Shown here: in pieces, positions 17,992-26,461 of the stretch
How positions within the stretch are numbered: position 1 is the first letter of the stretch
How the letters are laid out: each line of letters begins with the position of its first letter
NCBI GenBank assembly: GCA_000433535.1
Contig: FR892661.1
Span: 1 to 62,313, forward strand
Direction of reading: 5' to 3'
Origin: Dorea sp. CAG:317
Lineage (GTDB): Bacteria; Bacillota; Clostridia; Lachnospirales; Lachnospiraceae
Length of the DNA: 62,313 nt
The notes under the pieces: model-generated
What the model was told of the DNA's origin: nothing
Databases searched by the model: none
The model's input: the letters and a program-made list of their open reading frames with translations, nothing else
Translations under genes and position numbers: made by a program

Positions 17992-18644
17992 GACTGCTGT
18001 TCTTCCCGCTGCTTTCTCAAACATGCCAGAATCTCTTCATTTAAGGACAGCATTTTCTCGTCCAGAGTTGTCACCATATCCGCACATTCACGAAGCTCTC
18101 GGCTAATATGATCCGGCGCATTCCCTTCAAATTTATAATAAATCTTGTGCTCCAGACTTGCCCAGAAGTCCATGGCAATCGTTCGAATCTGAATTTCCAC
18201 CTTTGTATCTACTACACTGTCCGATAAAAAAATCGGCACCGATACAAGCATGTGATAACTTTTATATCCGCTTTCTTTTGGATTTTTAATGTAATCCTTA
18301 ACCGCAAGCACTTTCAAATCGCTCTGGTTTCCAATCATCCCTGCCAAACGATAAATATCAGAAGTGAACGAACAGATCAAACGTACTCCGGCAATATCAT
18401 TGATATACTTCACCATATTTTCAATGGAAGTCTCATGTCCGTACCGTTTCAATTTTTTCACAATACTTTCTGGCGTCTTAATTCTTGTCTTGATATGCTC
18501 AATGGGATTATATTGATGAACATGTTGGAATTCATCATTTAAAATCTCCAATTTTGTCCCCACTTCTTTTAACGCTGCGTTATACAGGAACATGATCGTC
18601 TTCCAGCTATCCACATCTTCGTAATTTTTGATCGTTGTATTCAT
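17988..18644 (-). CDS. Small alarmone synthetase, (p)ppGpp synthase RelQ/YjbM type
   Basis: 218 residues consisting of a single RelA/SpoT synthetase domain without HD hydrolase or regulatory domains. Motifs IKTRIKTPESIVKKLKRYG, INDIAGVRLIC, GYKSYHM and VEIQIRTIAMDFWASLEHK match the active site of the family. It would make pppGpp or ppGpp from ATP and GTP or GDP. AAGGAG sits 8 bases before the ATG at 18644; the ATG at 18650 is too close. Its stop overlaps the start of sfsA-mutY, tying the stringent response gene to a repair gene. Confidence 0.9.
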   Translation of the reverse strand: MNTTIKNYEDVDSWKTIMFLYNAALKEVGTKLEILNDEFQHVHQYNPIEHIKTRIKTPESIVKKLKRYGHETSIENMVKYINDIAGVRLICSFTSDIYRLAGMIGNQSDLKVLAVKDYIKNPKESGYKSYHMLVSVPIFLSDSVVDTKVEIQIRTIAMDFWASLEHKIYYKFEGNAPDHISRELRECADMVTTLDEKMLSLNEEILACLRKQREEQQS

Positions 18645-18669
18645 ATTCATGTCTCCTTGTACTGTATTT

Positions 18670-19194
18670 TTAATATTCGATTCCCTCTCTGGCTGACAGT
18701 CCTTGGTCGAAAGGATGCTTGATCTTCATCATTTCTGTCACATAGTCGGCGATTCCCAGCATTCGTTCCGACACATCATGTCCGGTCATAATAATCTCAA
18801 GTCCTCTTGGTTTTTGCTCCAGAAAACGGAGCAATTTGTCTTCATTTAAAAGTCCGAGCTGCACCGCACACAAAATCTCGTCTAAAAACAGTACGTCAAA
18901 CGGACTGCAAAACTTAACGATCTCATCCAGTGCTTTGGTGTTATAATGCTTAAGTTCTGCTTTTTCCTCTCCATTCATCTGATTGAAAAATTTTATCTTT
19001 TCTCTTCCGGGAAGGCAGGTAATATTCGGAATCTGTTCCAGAATAACCCTCTCACTGGAAGAATTATCTTTTAAGAATTGAAACACAAGTACACGAAGCC
19101 CACTGCCCGCAGCGCGGATGATCTGCCCTACTGCTGCCGTCGTCTTGCCTTTTCCGTTTCCATAATAGATGTGAATCTTGCCGGTGCCTGTCAT
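18670..19194 (-). CDS. cobO: Cob(I)yrinic acid a,c-diamide adenosyltransferase
   Basis: 174 residues of the CobA/BtuR/CobO family. The Walker A GNGKGKTT is at 12-19, and LFLDEILCAVQLGLL and MTGHDVSERML are conserved family segments. It attaches the adenosyl group to cobalt in corrinoids. No other cobalamin synthesis gene is nearby, so scavenging of corrinoids is likely. AGGAGG precedes the ATG. A structured region lies upstream (19242-19339). Confidence 0.92.
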   Translation of the reverse strand: MTGTGKIHIYYGNGKGKTTAAVGQIIRAAGSGLRVLVFQFLKDNSSSERVILEQIPNITCLPGREKIKFFNQMNGEEKAELKHYNTKALDEIVKFCSPFDVLFLDEILCAVQLGLLNEDKLLRFLEQKPRGLEIIMTGHDVSERMLGIADYVTEMMKIKHPFDQGLSAREGIEY

Positions 19195-19241
19195 GTACTG
19201 TCCTCCTAATTTACATAAAATCTCGGTTTTCTGCTCTTACC

Positions 19242-19339
19242 GCAGTGCCGGGGCTCTCGCCCCATCATAAGCAACAAAAGAGGATATTCCTGCAAGCAGA
19301 TATCCTCTTTCATTCCTTATGGCACTGCTCGTTGCTTAT
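19242..19339 (-). ncRNA. Possible pseudoknotted RNA before cobO, including a hairpin terminator
   Basis: Four complementary pairs occur within 98 bases. An 11-bp perfect stem (19277-19287 with 19300-19310) has TTTTG after it on the minus strand, so it can terminate the upstream permease transcript. GGGGC/GCCCC forms a 5-bp hairpin at 19250-19263. ATAAGCAAC (19267-19275 partner 19331-19339) and GCAGTGCC (19242-19249 partner 19321-19328) pair in crossing order, as in a pseudoknot or a pair of alternative folds. I do not recognise a known riboswitch class. The pairings are seen; regulation of cobO is inference. Confidence 0.4.
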
Positions 19340-19345
19340 AGTATA

Positions 19346-20410
19346 TCATACATCGAGTTTCATATCACCATTTTTGATCCATCCTTTTTTGCGCATGTAT
19401 TCGCTGATGCTTAGGGTAACGATGGCTGGCAGGATGATTTGTATAATGAATATTTTGATTAGTACGGTGGCTGCCGGTTCGGTCTGGATCATGGTCTGCC
19501 ATGTCATGATCTGTCCAACCAGTCCTGCGGTTCCCATTCCCGAGCCTGTTGCGTTGCTTGTCATATGAAATATCATCGTTCCTACCGGTCCTAATATGGC
19601 GCTGGAAAGAATGGCAGGAAGCCAGATGATCGGCTTTTTGACTATATTAGGTACCTGCAGCATTGATGTTCCGATTCCCTGTGCCAGAAGACCACCTAAT
19701 TTATTCTCCCGATAGCTTGCCACTGCAAATCCTACCATATTACAACAACATCCGATTGTGGCTGCCCCTGCGGCAAGACCTGACAGATTCAAAATAATCC
19801 CCAATGCGGCAGAGCTGATTGGAAGTGTAAGAATCATACCCATTAACACAGACACCACCACTCCCATTAAAAATGGCTGCTGCTCTGTGCCCCAGTTGAT
19901 GAGAGAACCAAGCCACGCCATAAATCTGGAAATCGGAGGTCCAAGTAGGATTCCTACAAAAGATCCGGTTCCAATCGTTACAATCGGTGTGATCAGAATA
20001 TCAATCTTTGTTTTCCCTGCCACTATATGCCCAAAAAAGATTCCCACATAAGCTGCCAGAAACGCTCCCAGCGGTTCCCCCGGTCCTGCATATACCATAG
20101 CTCCATCTACAAGCACTTTCCCTGCCAATACATTTCCGGCAAAGGCTCCCATCATGCCTGCGGTTGCAGCAGACACTACAACAAGAGTGCTTTCTTTAAA
20201 GCGAAAGGCAAGCGCTGCTCCGATTCCTGCTCCGGTTAAAGAAGCTGCCACCTTTCCCGCCATAAAGACAAGTGTCCCCAGTTGACCGGGAATCAGATTA
20301 CCGATCTGCTGAATAATCGTTCCGATGATAAGAGTGGCAAACAGCCCCTGCGCCATTGCACTCAATCCTTCAATAAATATTTTATCTAATGCTTTCTTAA
20401 TACTGTTCAT
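19346..20410 (-). CDS. PTS EIIC-like membrane permease
   Basis: About 354 residues, nearly all hydrophobic, with about ten helices and many GxxxG patches (GKVAASLTGAGIGAALAF, GCCCNMVGFAVASY). It matches the stand-alone EIIC family (PTS_EIIC_2). No EIIA or EIIB domain is present or nearby, so phosphoryl-coupled sugar transport cannot be asserted. The ATG at 20410 has AAGGAG upstream; the GTG at 20413 is not preferred. It reads toward cobO, separated by the structured region. Confidence 0.75.
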   Translation of the reverse strand: MNSIKKALDKIFIEGLSAMAQGLFATLIIGTIIQQIGNLIPGQLGTLVFMAGKVAASLTGAGIGAALAFRFKESTLVVVSAATAGMMGAFAGNVLAGKVLVDGAMVYAGPGEPLGAFLAAYVGIFFGHIVAGKTKIDILITPIVTIGTGSFVGILLGPPISRFMAWLGSLINWGTEQQPFLMGVVVSVLMGMILTLPISSAALGIILNLSGLAAGAATIGCCCNMVGFAVASYRENKLGGLLAQGIGTSMLQVPNIVKKPIIWLPAILSSAILGPVGTMIFHMTSNATGSGMGTAGLVGQIMTWQTMIQTEPAATVLIKIFIIQIILPAIVTLSISEYMRKKGWIKNGDMKLDV

Positions 20411-20661
20411 CACTTACTCTCCTTGTACTCAAAGACAAATTTTATTCATATACCACTGTCTTGTCACTTGAAAAATTTTATCATACCGCTTTTATAAAAG
20501 CAAGGCAGGACGCTATAATCATACAGTTCTACTACATCTTATACTATAAAACATCCGAAAAATTTTCTGTCATTTTTTATTATAAATCTATGCTATAATT
20601 TTGTAACAAAATGGGAATTTATGCGTCTTATGGATGAAGAAATAAAAAGGAGATGTGGAAC

Positions 20662-21054
20662 ATGGACATGCAATTCGAAGAAATCTATGAACAGATTTTT
20701 AAAGATGTGTATTTGTACATATTTGCATTATGCCGAGACCCACATCTTGCCGAAGATATCACTCAGGAAACATTTTTCAAAGCAATGAAAGGGCTGAAGC
20801 ATTTCCGAGGAGACTGTTCTGTCAAATCATGGCTGTGCCAGATTGCTAAAAATCTCTATCTCTCACATGTGCGAAAGAACAAAAATGGTACTCTTGAACT
20901 GCCGGAAACCCTTCCGTCTGATATCGACTTGGAGCGTTCTTTTACCAATCGAGAGACCGCTATTTCCATCTATCGGATTCTTCACATACTGGAAGAACCG
21001 TACAAAGAAGTGTTCACTCTACGAAGATGGGCTGTACAGCGAAAGAAGCCGTGA
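20662..21054 (+). pseudogene. ECF-type sigma factor truncated before region 4
   Basis: The first ~121 residues are a normal ECF sigma-70: region 2 is seen in EDITQETFFKAMKG and FRGDCSVKSWLCQIAKN, and the start of region 4 in EEPYKEVFTLR. At 21024 homology stops and ten unrelated residues lead to a stop. The helix-turn-helix of region 4 that reads the -35 element is missing. The sequence after the break is the inside of an anti-sigma gene in another frame. AAAAGGAG precedes the ATG at 20662. The protein could still be made but should not recognise promoters. Confidence 0.85.
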
Positions 21055-21844
21055 TCTGATTGAAGAACATTTATCAGAATGCGAAACTTGTCGAAATATT
21101 TACAAGACTATACATGAGGAAATTCGTGTCACTGAGCCTATTTCTGAAAACAGCGCTGAGGCTGAATCCTTTACACAGACTGCACAGGCTGATATTTTAA
21201 AATATTTATCTCGAAAACTTCGGCAAGACAAATTATTTGCCGGCGGCTGTATGTTGATCATAGGTCTTGTTTTAGCGATTCTGTTCTCATGGTTAAGTGA
21301 AACGATGTTTTTTGACAGTCAGTTTGGAACTGTCCCGATTGTTGATTACCGGATTAAGGCAGAAGACATTACTGTAACGGAACTATACGAACTGAAAAAC
21401 GGAGATATTTACTGTACCTTGGATAGCCGGAAACCATTATCTATCATAACTTCTTCCTCAGAAATACTTGTACCAAAAAAATATGAAGACCGCACTTACG
21501 AAGAAGGATGGCAGACTGTAAGCGGAAAAGTTCGTTTCCGAGACAAACTTGACGGCGGCAGTCTCACTTATACACAGTTCTCAGCTATCTTCCATCGAAC
21601 AGAATCTTTAACCTCTCCGGAAACCGGAGACGCCATTACGCATGAAAGCTCCGCTCTCTATTATGAGGGAAAAGATGATGAAAGAAAGCTGATCTGGAAG
21701 GAAGGACAAGACATAAAACAGGCGCCTGCATCTATCGAGAAAAAAGCAGAACTGGAAAAACAAAGAAATGAAGTTTCTGCCAACACAGACGAGCTTATTA
21801 CTGTCATTTTCCCGGAGGACACTCGTTTTATAACAAATGACTAA
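21017..21844 (+). pseudogene. Anti-sigma factor (zf-HC2 type), 5' end deleted
   Basis: From LYEDGLYSERSRDLIEEHL onward this is a zinc-finger anti-sigma protein: CETCRN completes the HxxxCxxC site (HLSECETC), a transmembrane helix follows (LFAGGCMLIIGLVLAILFSWL), then an extracytoplasmic domain of about 180 residues. The usual first residues with the leading Cys/His ligand and a start codon are absent, because the gene is joined directly to the sigma gene in a different frame at CTCTACGA. The frame is open upstream only through the sigma gene's shadow, so normal expression is unlikely. Confidence 0.8.
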
Positions 21845-21939
21845 GGGCTCTCTTCCTTTTCGCAAACTTTATTCTATCCTTTACATTCTTCGCAAAAAAG
21901 GCTATACTTGGTTCATTATAGAAGAAATGAGGGCAGACC

Positions 21940-22203
21940 ATGTTTCGTTTATGGGGAAAAGAATTTAAGGACAACCGGATGCTTCGCGATACGGTTATCT
22001 GCAACGAATCCGATGACACAAGAACACATAAGATCTTTCATGCGCTGGATGAGATCTGTTATGAGTTTGATTTAAGCAAGCCAATCTGGCTCGACTCTAC
22101 CATCGAGGAATTTAAGCGTCACGACAAAGCGCGCTTCTATCAGGATAATTTCGTAGATTCTATTGATTTTGATTATCTGGAAATCCATGTGATTGAAGAA
22201 TAA
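21940..22203 (+). CDS. 87-residue soluble protein, function unknown
   Basis: A charged protein rich in Asp, Glu, His and aromatic residues, without a signal peptide or transmembrane helix. GAGGG lies 6-7 bases before the ATG and a strong hairpin terminator follows the stop, so it looks like a real single-gene unit. I do not recognise the family. It is the last gene before the convergent ABC permease. Confidence 0.6.
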   Translation: MFRLWGKEFKDNRMLRDTVICNESDDTRTHKIFHALDEICYEFDLSKPIWLDSTIEEFKRHDKARFYQDNFVDSIDFDYLEIHVIEE

Positions 22204-22230
22204 GCGTCGGAAAAATTATAATATATAGCC

Positions 22231-22285
22231 AAAGAGGATAAGATGCAGTTTGTCACATAAAACTGCATCTTATCCTCTTTTCTTC
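22231..22285 (+). terminator. Bidirectional terminator with a perfect 21-bp stem
   Basis: The arms 22231-22251 and 22260-22280 are perfectly complementary over 21 bases with an 8-base loop. T-rich stretches flank both sides (CTCTTTTCTT on plus, CCTCTTT on minus). It sits between the convergent 87-residue gene and the ABC permease. Confidence 0.88.
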
Positions 22286-22326
22286 TCGTCTTCTTCCTTG
22301 CCGGTCTCCTCTTTGACAACAGTTCT

Positions 22327-23742
22327 CTAATGCCTGATTGCTTCCAGCGGACTTAATTTCATTGCCCGCTTCGCCGGGAAATAACCGGCAAGCAGTCCGA
22401 CCAGCATTGCAAATCCTATAGATGCCAGCATCAGCCAGAGCGGGATATAGGAAATCTGCACCATACCGTCCATAACTCCCGCGCTTTTTACCAGTGTATT
22501 GATCACTGCTGATATAAGAAAGCTTAATATGTTTCCGATGATACCCCCGATCACGCCGATCAGCCCCGCTTCCATCAGGAACATTTTCCTGATGTTTTTA
22601 AGGCTGCATCCAAGCACCTTCATAACACCGATTTCTTTCGTCCGCTCATAAATGGACATCATCATCGTATTCGCAATACCGATGGCAGCTACAAATAAAG
22701 AGACTGCACCAATCCCGCCAAGAACTGCCTGTATGATTGCCATCTGGCGTTTCATGCTGTCCATCAGCTCTGCGTTTGTTTCCACCTGATATCCCATCTC
22801 TTTGATCTGGTTGCTGACTGTAGTGACATGATCTGCATCATCCACTTTCACTTCTGCGTAAGTATAGCAGAATTTGTTCATAGGTTTCCCGTTTTTCGTC
22901 TGCGGCTGTCCCGGAATTGCTCTGCCTGAAAATTCCTTTTTCAAAAGCTGCTTTAATGTTTCCAGATCACAAAATGCATAATAGGAATTGGCATTGTACC
23001 CATCAATACCACCTGCAACAACACCGCTTGCTTTCACTACATGCTTCTGCACCTGTATCGGCTTTGCGGAAGTTCCGCCGCCTTCTGTTCCTTCTTCACT
23101 GCTTCCTGCATCAAGAGGTGATCTCTCCTGCGAAGAATGGTAATTATCCATATCAAGAATCAGGAACAGGGAGTCTTTGGCAAGATCAATATCCGGCAGC
23201 TCCCCGGTATCCCAATATCCATTTCCGCTTCCCTTTTCTGTAAAATTCGTCAGAAGCTGATTGCCGTATACTAATTCCAACTGCCCTCTGTTTGATTCAG
23301 GGAGCTTTCCTTCTTCCAGATCAATCTTCCGGCTCTTTAGTCCTTCCGGTGTCATAGCCAGCAGCTCTGTATATCCTTCATAAGATCCTTTTAACAAAAG
23401 CACCGACATCTGATATACCGGCTGAGCACTCTCCACATGTTCAATCTTTCCTAATGTCTCTATGCAATGATCGTCCACATATTCCTCCGATGCTTCCTGA
23501 TCTTCGCCTCCCATGCTATACCCCATCATATCTTCACTTCCGGCCCCGTATACTTTAATCGTCGTTAAGCCTCCATATTGCTCAATTTCCTGATACATGG
23601 ATTTCTGCATGCCAAGACCAAGCGACACCATGACTACGATAGATGCTGTACCTATGACAACTCCAAGGACCGTTAAAAATGTTCGCAGTTTTCTCCGTCT
23701 CAGATTACTGCTGCTCATCCTCAGAAGTTCCGTCAAGTTCAT
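22327..23742 (-). CDS. MacB/FtsX-family ABC transporter permease
   Basis: About 471 residues with four transmembrane helices in the MacB layout: one N-terminal helix after LRRRKLRTFLTVLGVVIGT, a large extracytoplasmic domain (about 45-345), then three C-terminal helices (FtsX domain, with ERTKEIGVMKVLGCS and the final FPAKRAMKLSPLEAIRH). The extracytoplasmic domain has a serine/glycine-rich insert near 215-235. GGAGG precedes the ATG at 23742, which lies inside the end of the upstream gene. With the ATPase and the COG1361-type protein it forms a three-gene export or mechanotransmission unit. Confidence 0.9.
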   Translation of the reverse strand: MNLTELLRMSSSNLRRRKLRTFLTVLGVVIGTASIVVMVSLGLGMQKSMYQEIEQYGGLTTIKVYGAGSEDMMGYSMGGEDQEASEEYVDDHCIETLGKIEHVESAQPVYQMSVLLLKGSYEGYTELLAMTPEGLKSRKIDLEEGKLPESNRGQLELVYGNQLLTNFTEKGSGNGYWDTGELPDIDLAKDSLFLILDMDNYHSSQERSPLDAGSSEEGTEGGGTSAKPIQVQKHVVKASGVVAGGIDGYNANSYYAFCDLETLKQLLKKEFSGRAIPGQPQTKNGKPMNKFCYTYAEVKVDDADHVTTVSNQIKEMGYQVETNAELMDSMKRQMAIIQAVLGGIGAVSLFVAAIGIANTMMMSIYERTKEIGVMKVLGCSLKNIRKMFLMEAGLIGVIGGIIGNILSFLISAVINTLVKSAGVMDGMVQISYIPLWLMLASIGFAMLVGLLAGYFPAKRAMKLSPLEAIRH

Positions 23743-25306
23743 ACAACAGCTCCTCCTCTTCATCTTTATCTTTTTTCTTCTTTCTTTGCTTTAATACAAT
23801 AACCGTAACTACCGCTCCGACAACCAGAAGTACAAGCACAACTATTAACGGGAACGGAAGTCCCTTACCGGACTCTTCTTCCTCCGTCATCATTACGTCC
23901 ATATCTTCCGGTGTCTCTTCCGGCATCACCATAAGCTGAAATTCTTTTTGTTCTGTAAATGTCTCACCTTCTTCATTTTCGTAGCTCATTGTCATTGTCA
24001 GTTTTCCATCATCTGCGGTTTCTTTCTTTCCCTTTACCATTGCATCAATAGATGCGGTGGAACCCGGTTCTACATTTCCCACAAAGAGCTCTTCCTTCTC
24101 AATGCTGTCTCCCTCGAAGACTGCCTTCACATTATAGAGCTTCAGTCTTCCCAGATTGTAGAGACTGCACATGACATTTGCCTCTTCTCCCACTGCAATG
24201 CTCTCCGGGCTGATCTGAAAATCACTGAATTCAAATCGGGCATCCTGCTTTACCGGAATCGACAGGCTGGAAGTTGCCTCAATCTGATTAAAACCGGCAT
24301 CCTCGTATTTCATACTAAGCTCCACACTGTACGGCTTCTGCAATAAATCCGACTTGGCATTCAACTTCATAGAGATATCCGCAGTTCCTCCTGCTTTTAT
24401 ACTCTCCAGATAAACAGTGCTGGACCCTGACGCCGGTAAAAATGCCGGTGCGGTTGTCTGTTCATCCGCCCCTTCAACCGGTGCATTCAGGTCAAACAGC
24501 ATATTTCCGACTTTCGATTTCTTCGATGTGTTTTTCAGATGAATGGTCAGCGTAAAATCACTTCCCGCCTTAACCTCTACCGGATCTGTCGTAAAACCGG
24601 TAACAATCACTCTCGGAACGGAACCGTCCGCAGCACCTTCTGCAGCGCCTCCTGCGCTTACTGCACCTGCATCTCCGCCGCCAAAGTCAGAATACAATGC
24701 GGCTCCGTTACTTACACTGCCTCCGCTCATTCCGGCAGCTGAATCACTATCGTCTTTCCCGGATGAGGAATTTCCGCCCCCGCTTGCTCCGGTATTCTTA
24801 TCCTCCGGCTTCTTACTTGTATTTACATAGAAAGATACTGTTCCCTCGTCTATCTGGTCAGCAGTATAGGAGAAGCTTAAGAGATAGCGGTTTGCCCCTG
24901 CATCATCTCGCTGGGTAAATGAAAACTTCACCTGCGCATGATCTCCCTTTTCCCCTTTTTTCTTCAGACTCTCAACCGTAGCAGAATATTTCTGATAATC
25001 TGTCTTGAATGGCCATCTGGATGAATCGTCTCCGCGAAGTTCCGGCTGAATCACCAGATTGGTGATCTCACTGTCTCCGGTATTTTCAATATTCAATACG
25101 AAATCCTGCGATTTTCCATATTGATAAACCGGCACTTTATTATCCGGCACGGTAATTCTTACAGGTGTGTTTTGACTTCTGTCTTTCCCTTCTGCATGCG
25201 ACACAATGTTCGGAAATGCAGAACATACCATCACTGCAAGTGTAAGTACCACCGCCAATGTGCCGGTCAGTCTCTTCCCATTCTTCTTAGTTTCCCTCGT
25301 GTTCAT
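23705..25306 (-). CDS. Secreted COG1361-type (CARDB-like) membrane-anchored protein
   Basis: 533 residues. A signal peptide (about 12-38, ending in SHAEG) leads into three or so beta-rich repeats of the S-layer/CARDB type, each starting with a phrase such as VPVYQYGKSQDFVLNIENTG. A Gly/Ser-rich low-complexity linker occurs near 170-225 and a C-terminal helix with a K/E-rich tail anchors it (about 488-508). The start overlaps the ATPase gene and the end overlaps the permease gene, so the three are translationally linked. It is probably the extracytoplasmic partner of the MacB-like transporter, analogous to adaptor subunits. Confidence 0.83.
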   Translation of the reverse strand: MNTRETKKNGKRLTGTLAVVLTLAVMVCSAFPNIVSHAEGKDRSQNTPVRITVPDNKVPVYQYGKSQDFVLNIENTGDSEITNLVIQPELRGDDSSRWPFKTDYQKYSATVESLKKKGEKGDHAQVKFSFTQRDDAGANRYLLSFSYTADQIDEGTVSFYVNTSKKPEDKNTGASGGGNSSSGKDDSDSAAGMSGGSVSNGAALYSDFGGGDAGAVSAGGAAEGAADGSVPRVIVTGFTTDPVEVKAGSDFTLTIHLKNTSKKSKVGNMLFDLNAPVEGADEQTTAPAFLPASGSSTVYLESIKAGGTADISMKLNAKSDLLQKPYSVELSMKYEDAGFNQIEATSSLSIPVKQDARFEFSDFQISPESIAVGEEANVMCSLYNLGRLKLYNVKAVFEGDSIEKEELFVGNVEPGSTASIDAMVKGKKETADDGKLTMTMSYENEEGETFTEQKEFQLMVMPEETPEDMDVMMTEEEESGKGLPFPLIVVLVLLVVGAVVTVIVLKQRKKKKDKDEEEELLYELDGTSEDEQQ

Positions 25307-26015
25307 ACTCTTCGTCCTCCCTCTTCTGATTCGTTTCTTCTATTTTGAGTATCTTACCGTCACGGATGTGAAAGATTCGATCCGCATAAGACGCCAAATG
25401 GTCGTCGTGCGTAACCATGACAAGCGTTTTATTATGTTTTCGAACAACCTGCTGCATCAAAGTCATAATCTCTTCTGCTGTATGAGAATCCAGATTTCCC
25501 GTAGGTTCATCTGCAAAAATAATCTGCGGATCTACCACAAGCGCTCTGGCAACTCCGACTCTTTGCTGCTGTCCGCCGGACATTTGATTCGGCATATGTT
25601 TCTTGTGCTTCTCAAGTCCTACCAGCTTTATCATTGCCTCCGCCTTCTTCATTCTCTGCTGCCTTGCTTCCCCTCGGAAGCTCAGCGGCAGCGCCACATT
25701 CTCTACTGCATTCAGCGTTCCGAGAAGATGAAAAGACTGGAAAATGAATCCGACTTTCTCTCTTCGAAATGCGACCAGTTCCTCTTCACTCAGATGTTCG
25801 ATCTTCTGACCCCCAATGACAATGCTTCCTCTGGTTGGTCTCTCCAGCCCTGCCAGCATATTAAGAAGCGTAGACTTTCCGGAGCCGGAAGTTCCTACAA
25901 TCGCACAAAACTCTCCTCTTCGGACAGTAAAGTCAACTCCGTCCAACGCATGCACGATCTCGTCTCCTACTTTATACAATTTGTATAGATTGTTTACTTT
26001 GATTACTTCTTCCAT
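25287..26015 (-). CDS. ABC transporter ATP-binding protein, MacB/LolD type
   Basis: 242 residues. The Walker A GTSGSGKS is at 41-48, the Q-loop is in FIFQSFHLLGTLNAVEN, the signature is MSGGQQQRV, Walker B is IIFADEPTGNLDS and the H-loop is MVTHD. This set, including the NLDS D-loop, is typical of MacB/LolD/FtsE ATPases. The ATG at 26015 follows AAGGTGG; the 31-residue extension to 26108 is discarded. It is the first gene of the three-gene operon. Confidence 0.93.
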   Translation of the reverse strand: MEEVIKVNNLYKLYKVGDEIVHALDGVDFTVRRGEFCAIVGTSGSGKSTLLNMLAGLERPTRGSIVIGGQKIEHLSEEELVAFRREKVGFIFQSFHLLGTLNAVENVALPLSFRGEARQQRMKKAEAMIKLVGLEKHKKHMPNQMSGGQQQRVGVARALVVDPQIIFADEPTGNLDSHTAEEIMTLMQQVVRKHNKTLVMVTHDDHLASYADRIFHIRDGKILKIEETNQKREDEEYEHEGN

Positions 26016-26101
26016 AACTTTCACCACCTTCTTAAAAGCTATCATATAAATCCAAATATTTCCCTTGTAAAAAACGAAATATTTTCTTAATTTTCTTCTC
26101 G

Positions 26102-26130
26102 TTGCCATCTCTCTGGCGCTATGCTAAGAT
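26102..26130 (+). promoter_or_regulatory. Promoter of the 87-residue gene at 26161
   Basis: TTGCCA (26102-26107), a 17-bp spacer ending in TGC and TAAGAT (26125-26130), an extended -10 form, lie about 30 bases before the ATG. Confidence 0.6.
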
Positions 26131-26160
26131 ATATGAAGATACGAAAGGGGAAATTACCAT

Positions 26161-26424
26161 ATGATCGAAACGATTGGATTATCCATCCTGTTTTTGAAAA
26201 AGGAAGCCTATACCGGCTCTCACCATGGCATCCGCTATCGTCTGTCCAAAGACGAAGACACACTGAAAGCCTGTGTTTACCCGGAACCATATTGCTTTGA
26301 AGCGACCAAAGACGAGCAAAAGACATGGAAAGATTTTGAATTTTCACAGGACGGGCTTCAGGAGGCTCTTACATGGATTGAGGAATGCTATGAAATGACA
26401 AAAGACAACAGCTCCCACAACTAG
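26161..26424 (+). CDS. 87-residue protein, function unknown
   Basis: A soluble, acidic-aromatic protein with no recognisable catalytic motif or membrane helix. It has its own promoter, an AAAGGGG ribosome binding site and a terminator that begins within the last codons, so it is very likely expressed. It is divergent from the MacB-like operon and convergent with the Na/Pi cotransporter gene. The family is not recognised. Confidence 0.62.
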   Translation: MIETIGLSILFLKKEAYTGSHHGIRYRLSKDEDTLKACVYPEPYCFEATKDEQKTWKDFEFSQDGLQEALTWIEECYEMTKDNSSHN

Positions 26425-26447
26425 GAAACTGTTGTCTTTATTTTTTT
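26401..26447 (+). terminator. Terminator overlapping the 3' end of the 87-residue gene
   Basis: AAAGACAACAG (26401-26411) pairs with CTGTTGTCTTT (26429-26439), followed by ATTTTTTT. The 5' arm lies inside the coding sequence. Confidence 0.85.
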
Positions 26448-26461
26448 AATCTGATTATTTT

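Noticed and set aside
19242..19339. Cobalamin riboswitch before cobO
   Set aside because: The B12-box consensus AGCCAGGAGACCTGCC is absent and the region is too short for a standard B12 aptamer.
20843..21844. Treating the anti-sigma frame as an intact 333-residue gene
   Set aside because: Its first ~58 residues are a shadow of the sigma gene and the proper N-terminus of a zf-HC2 anti-sigma is missing.
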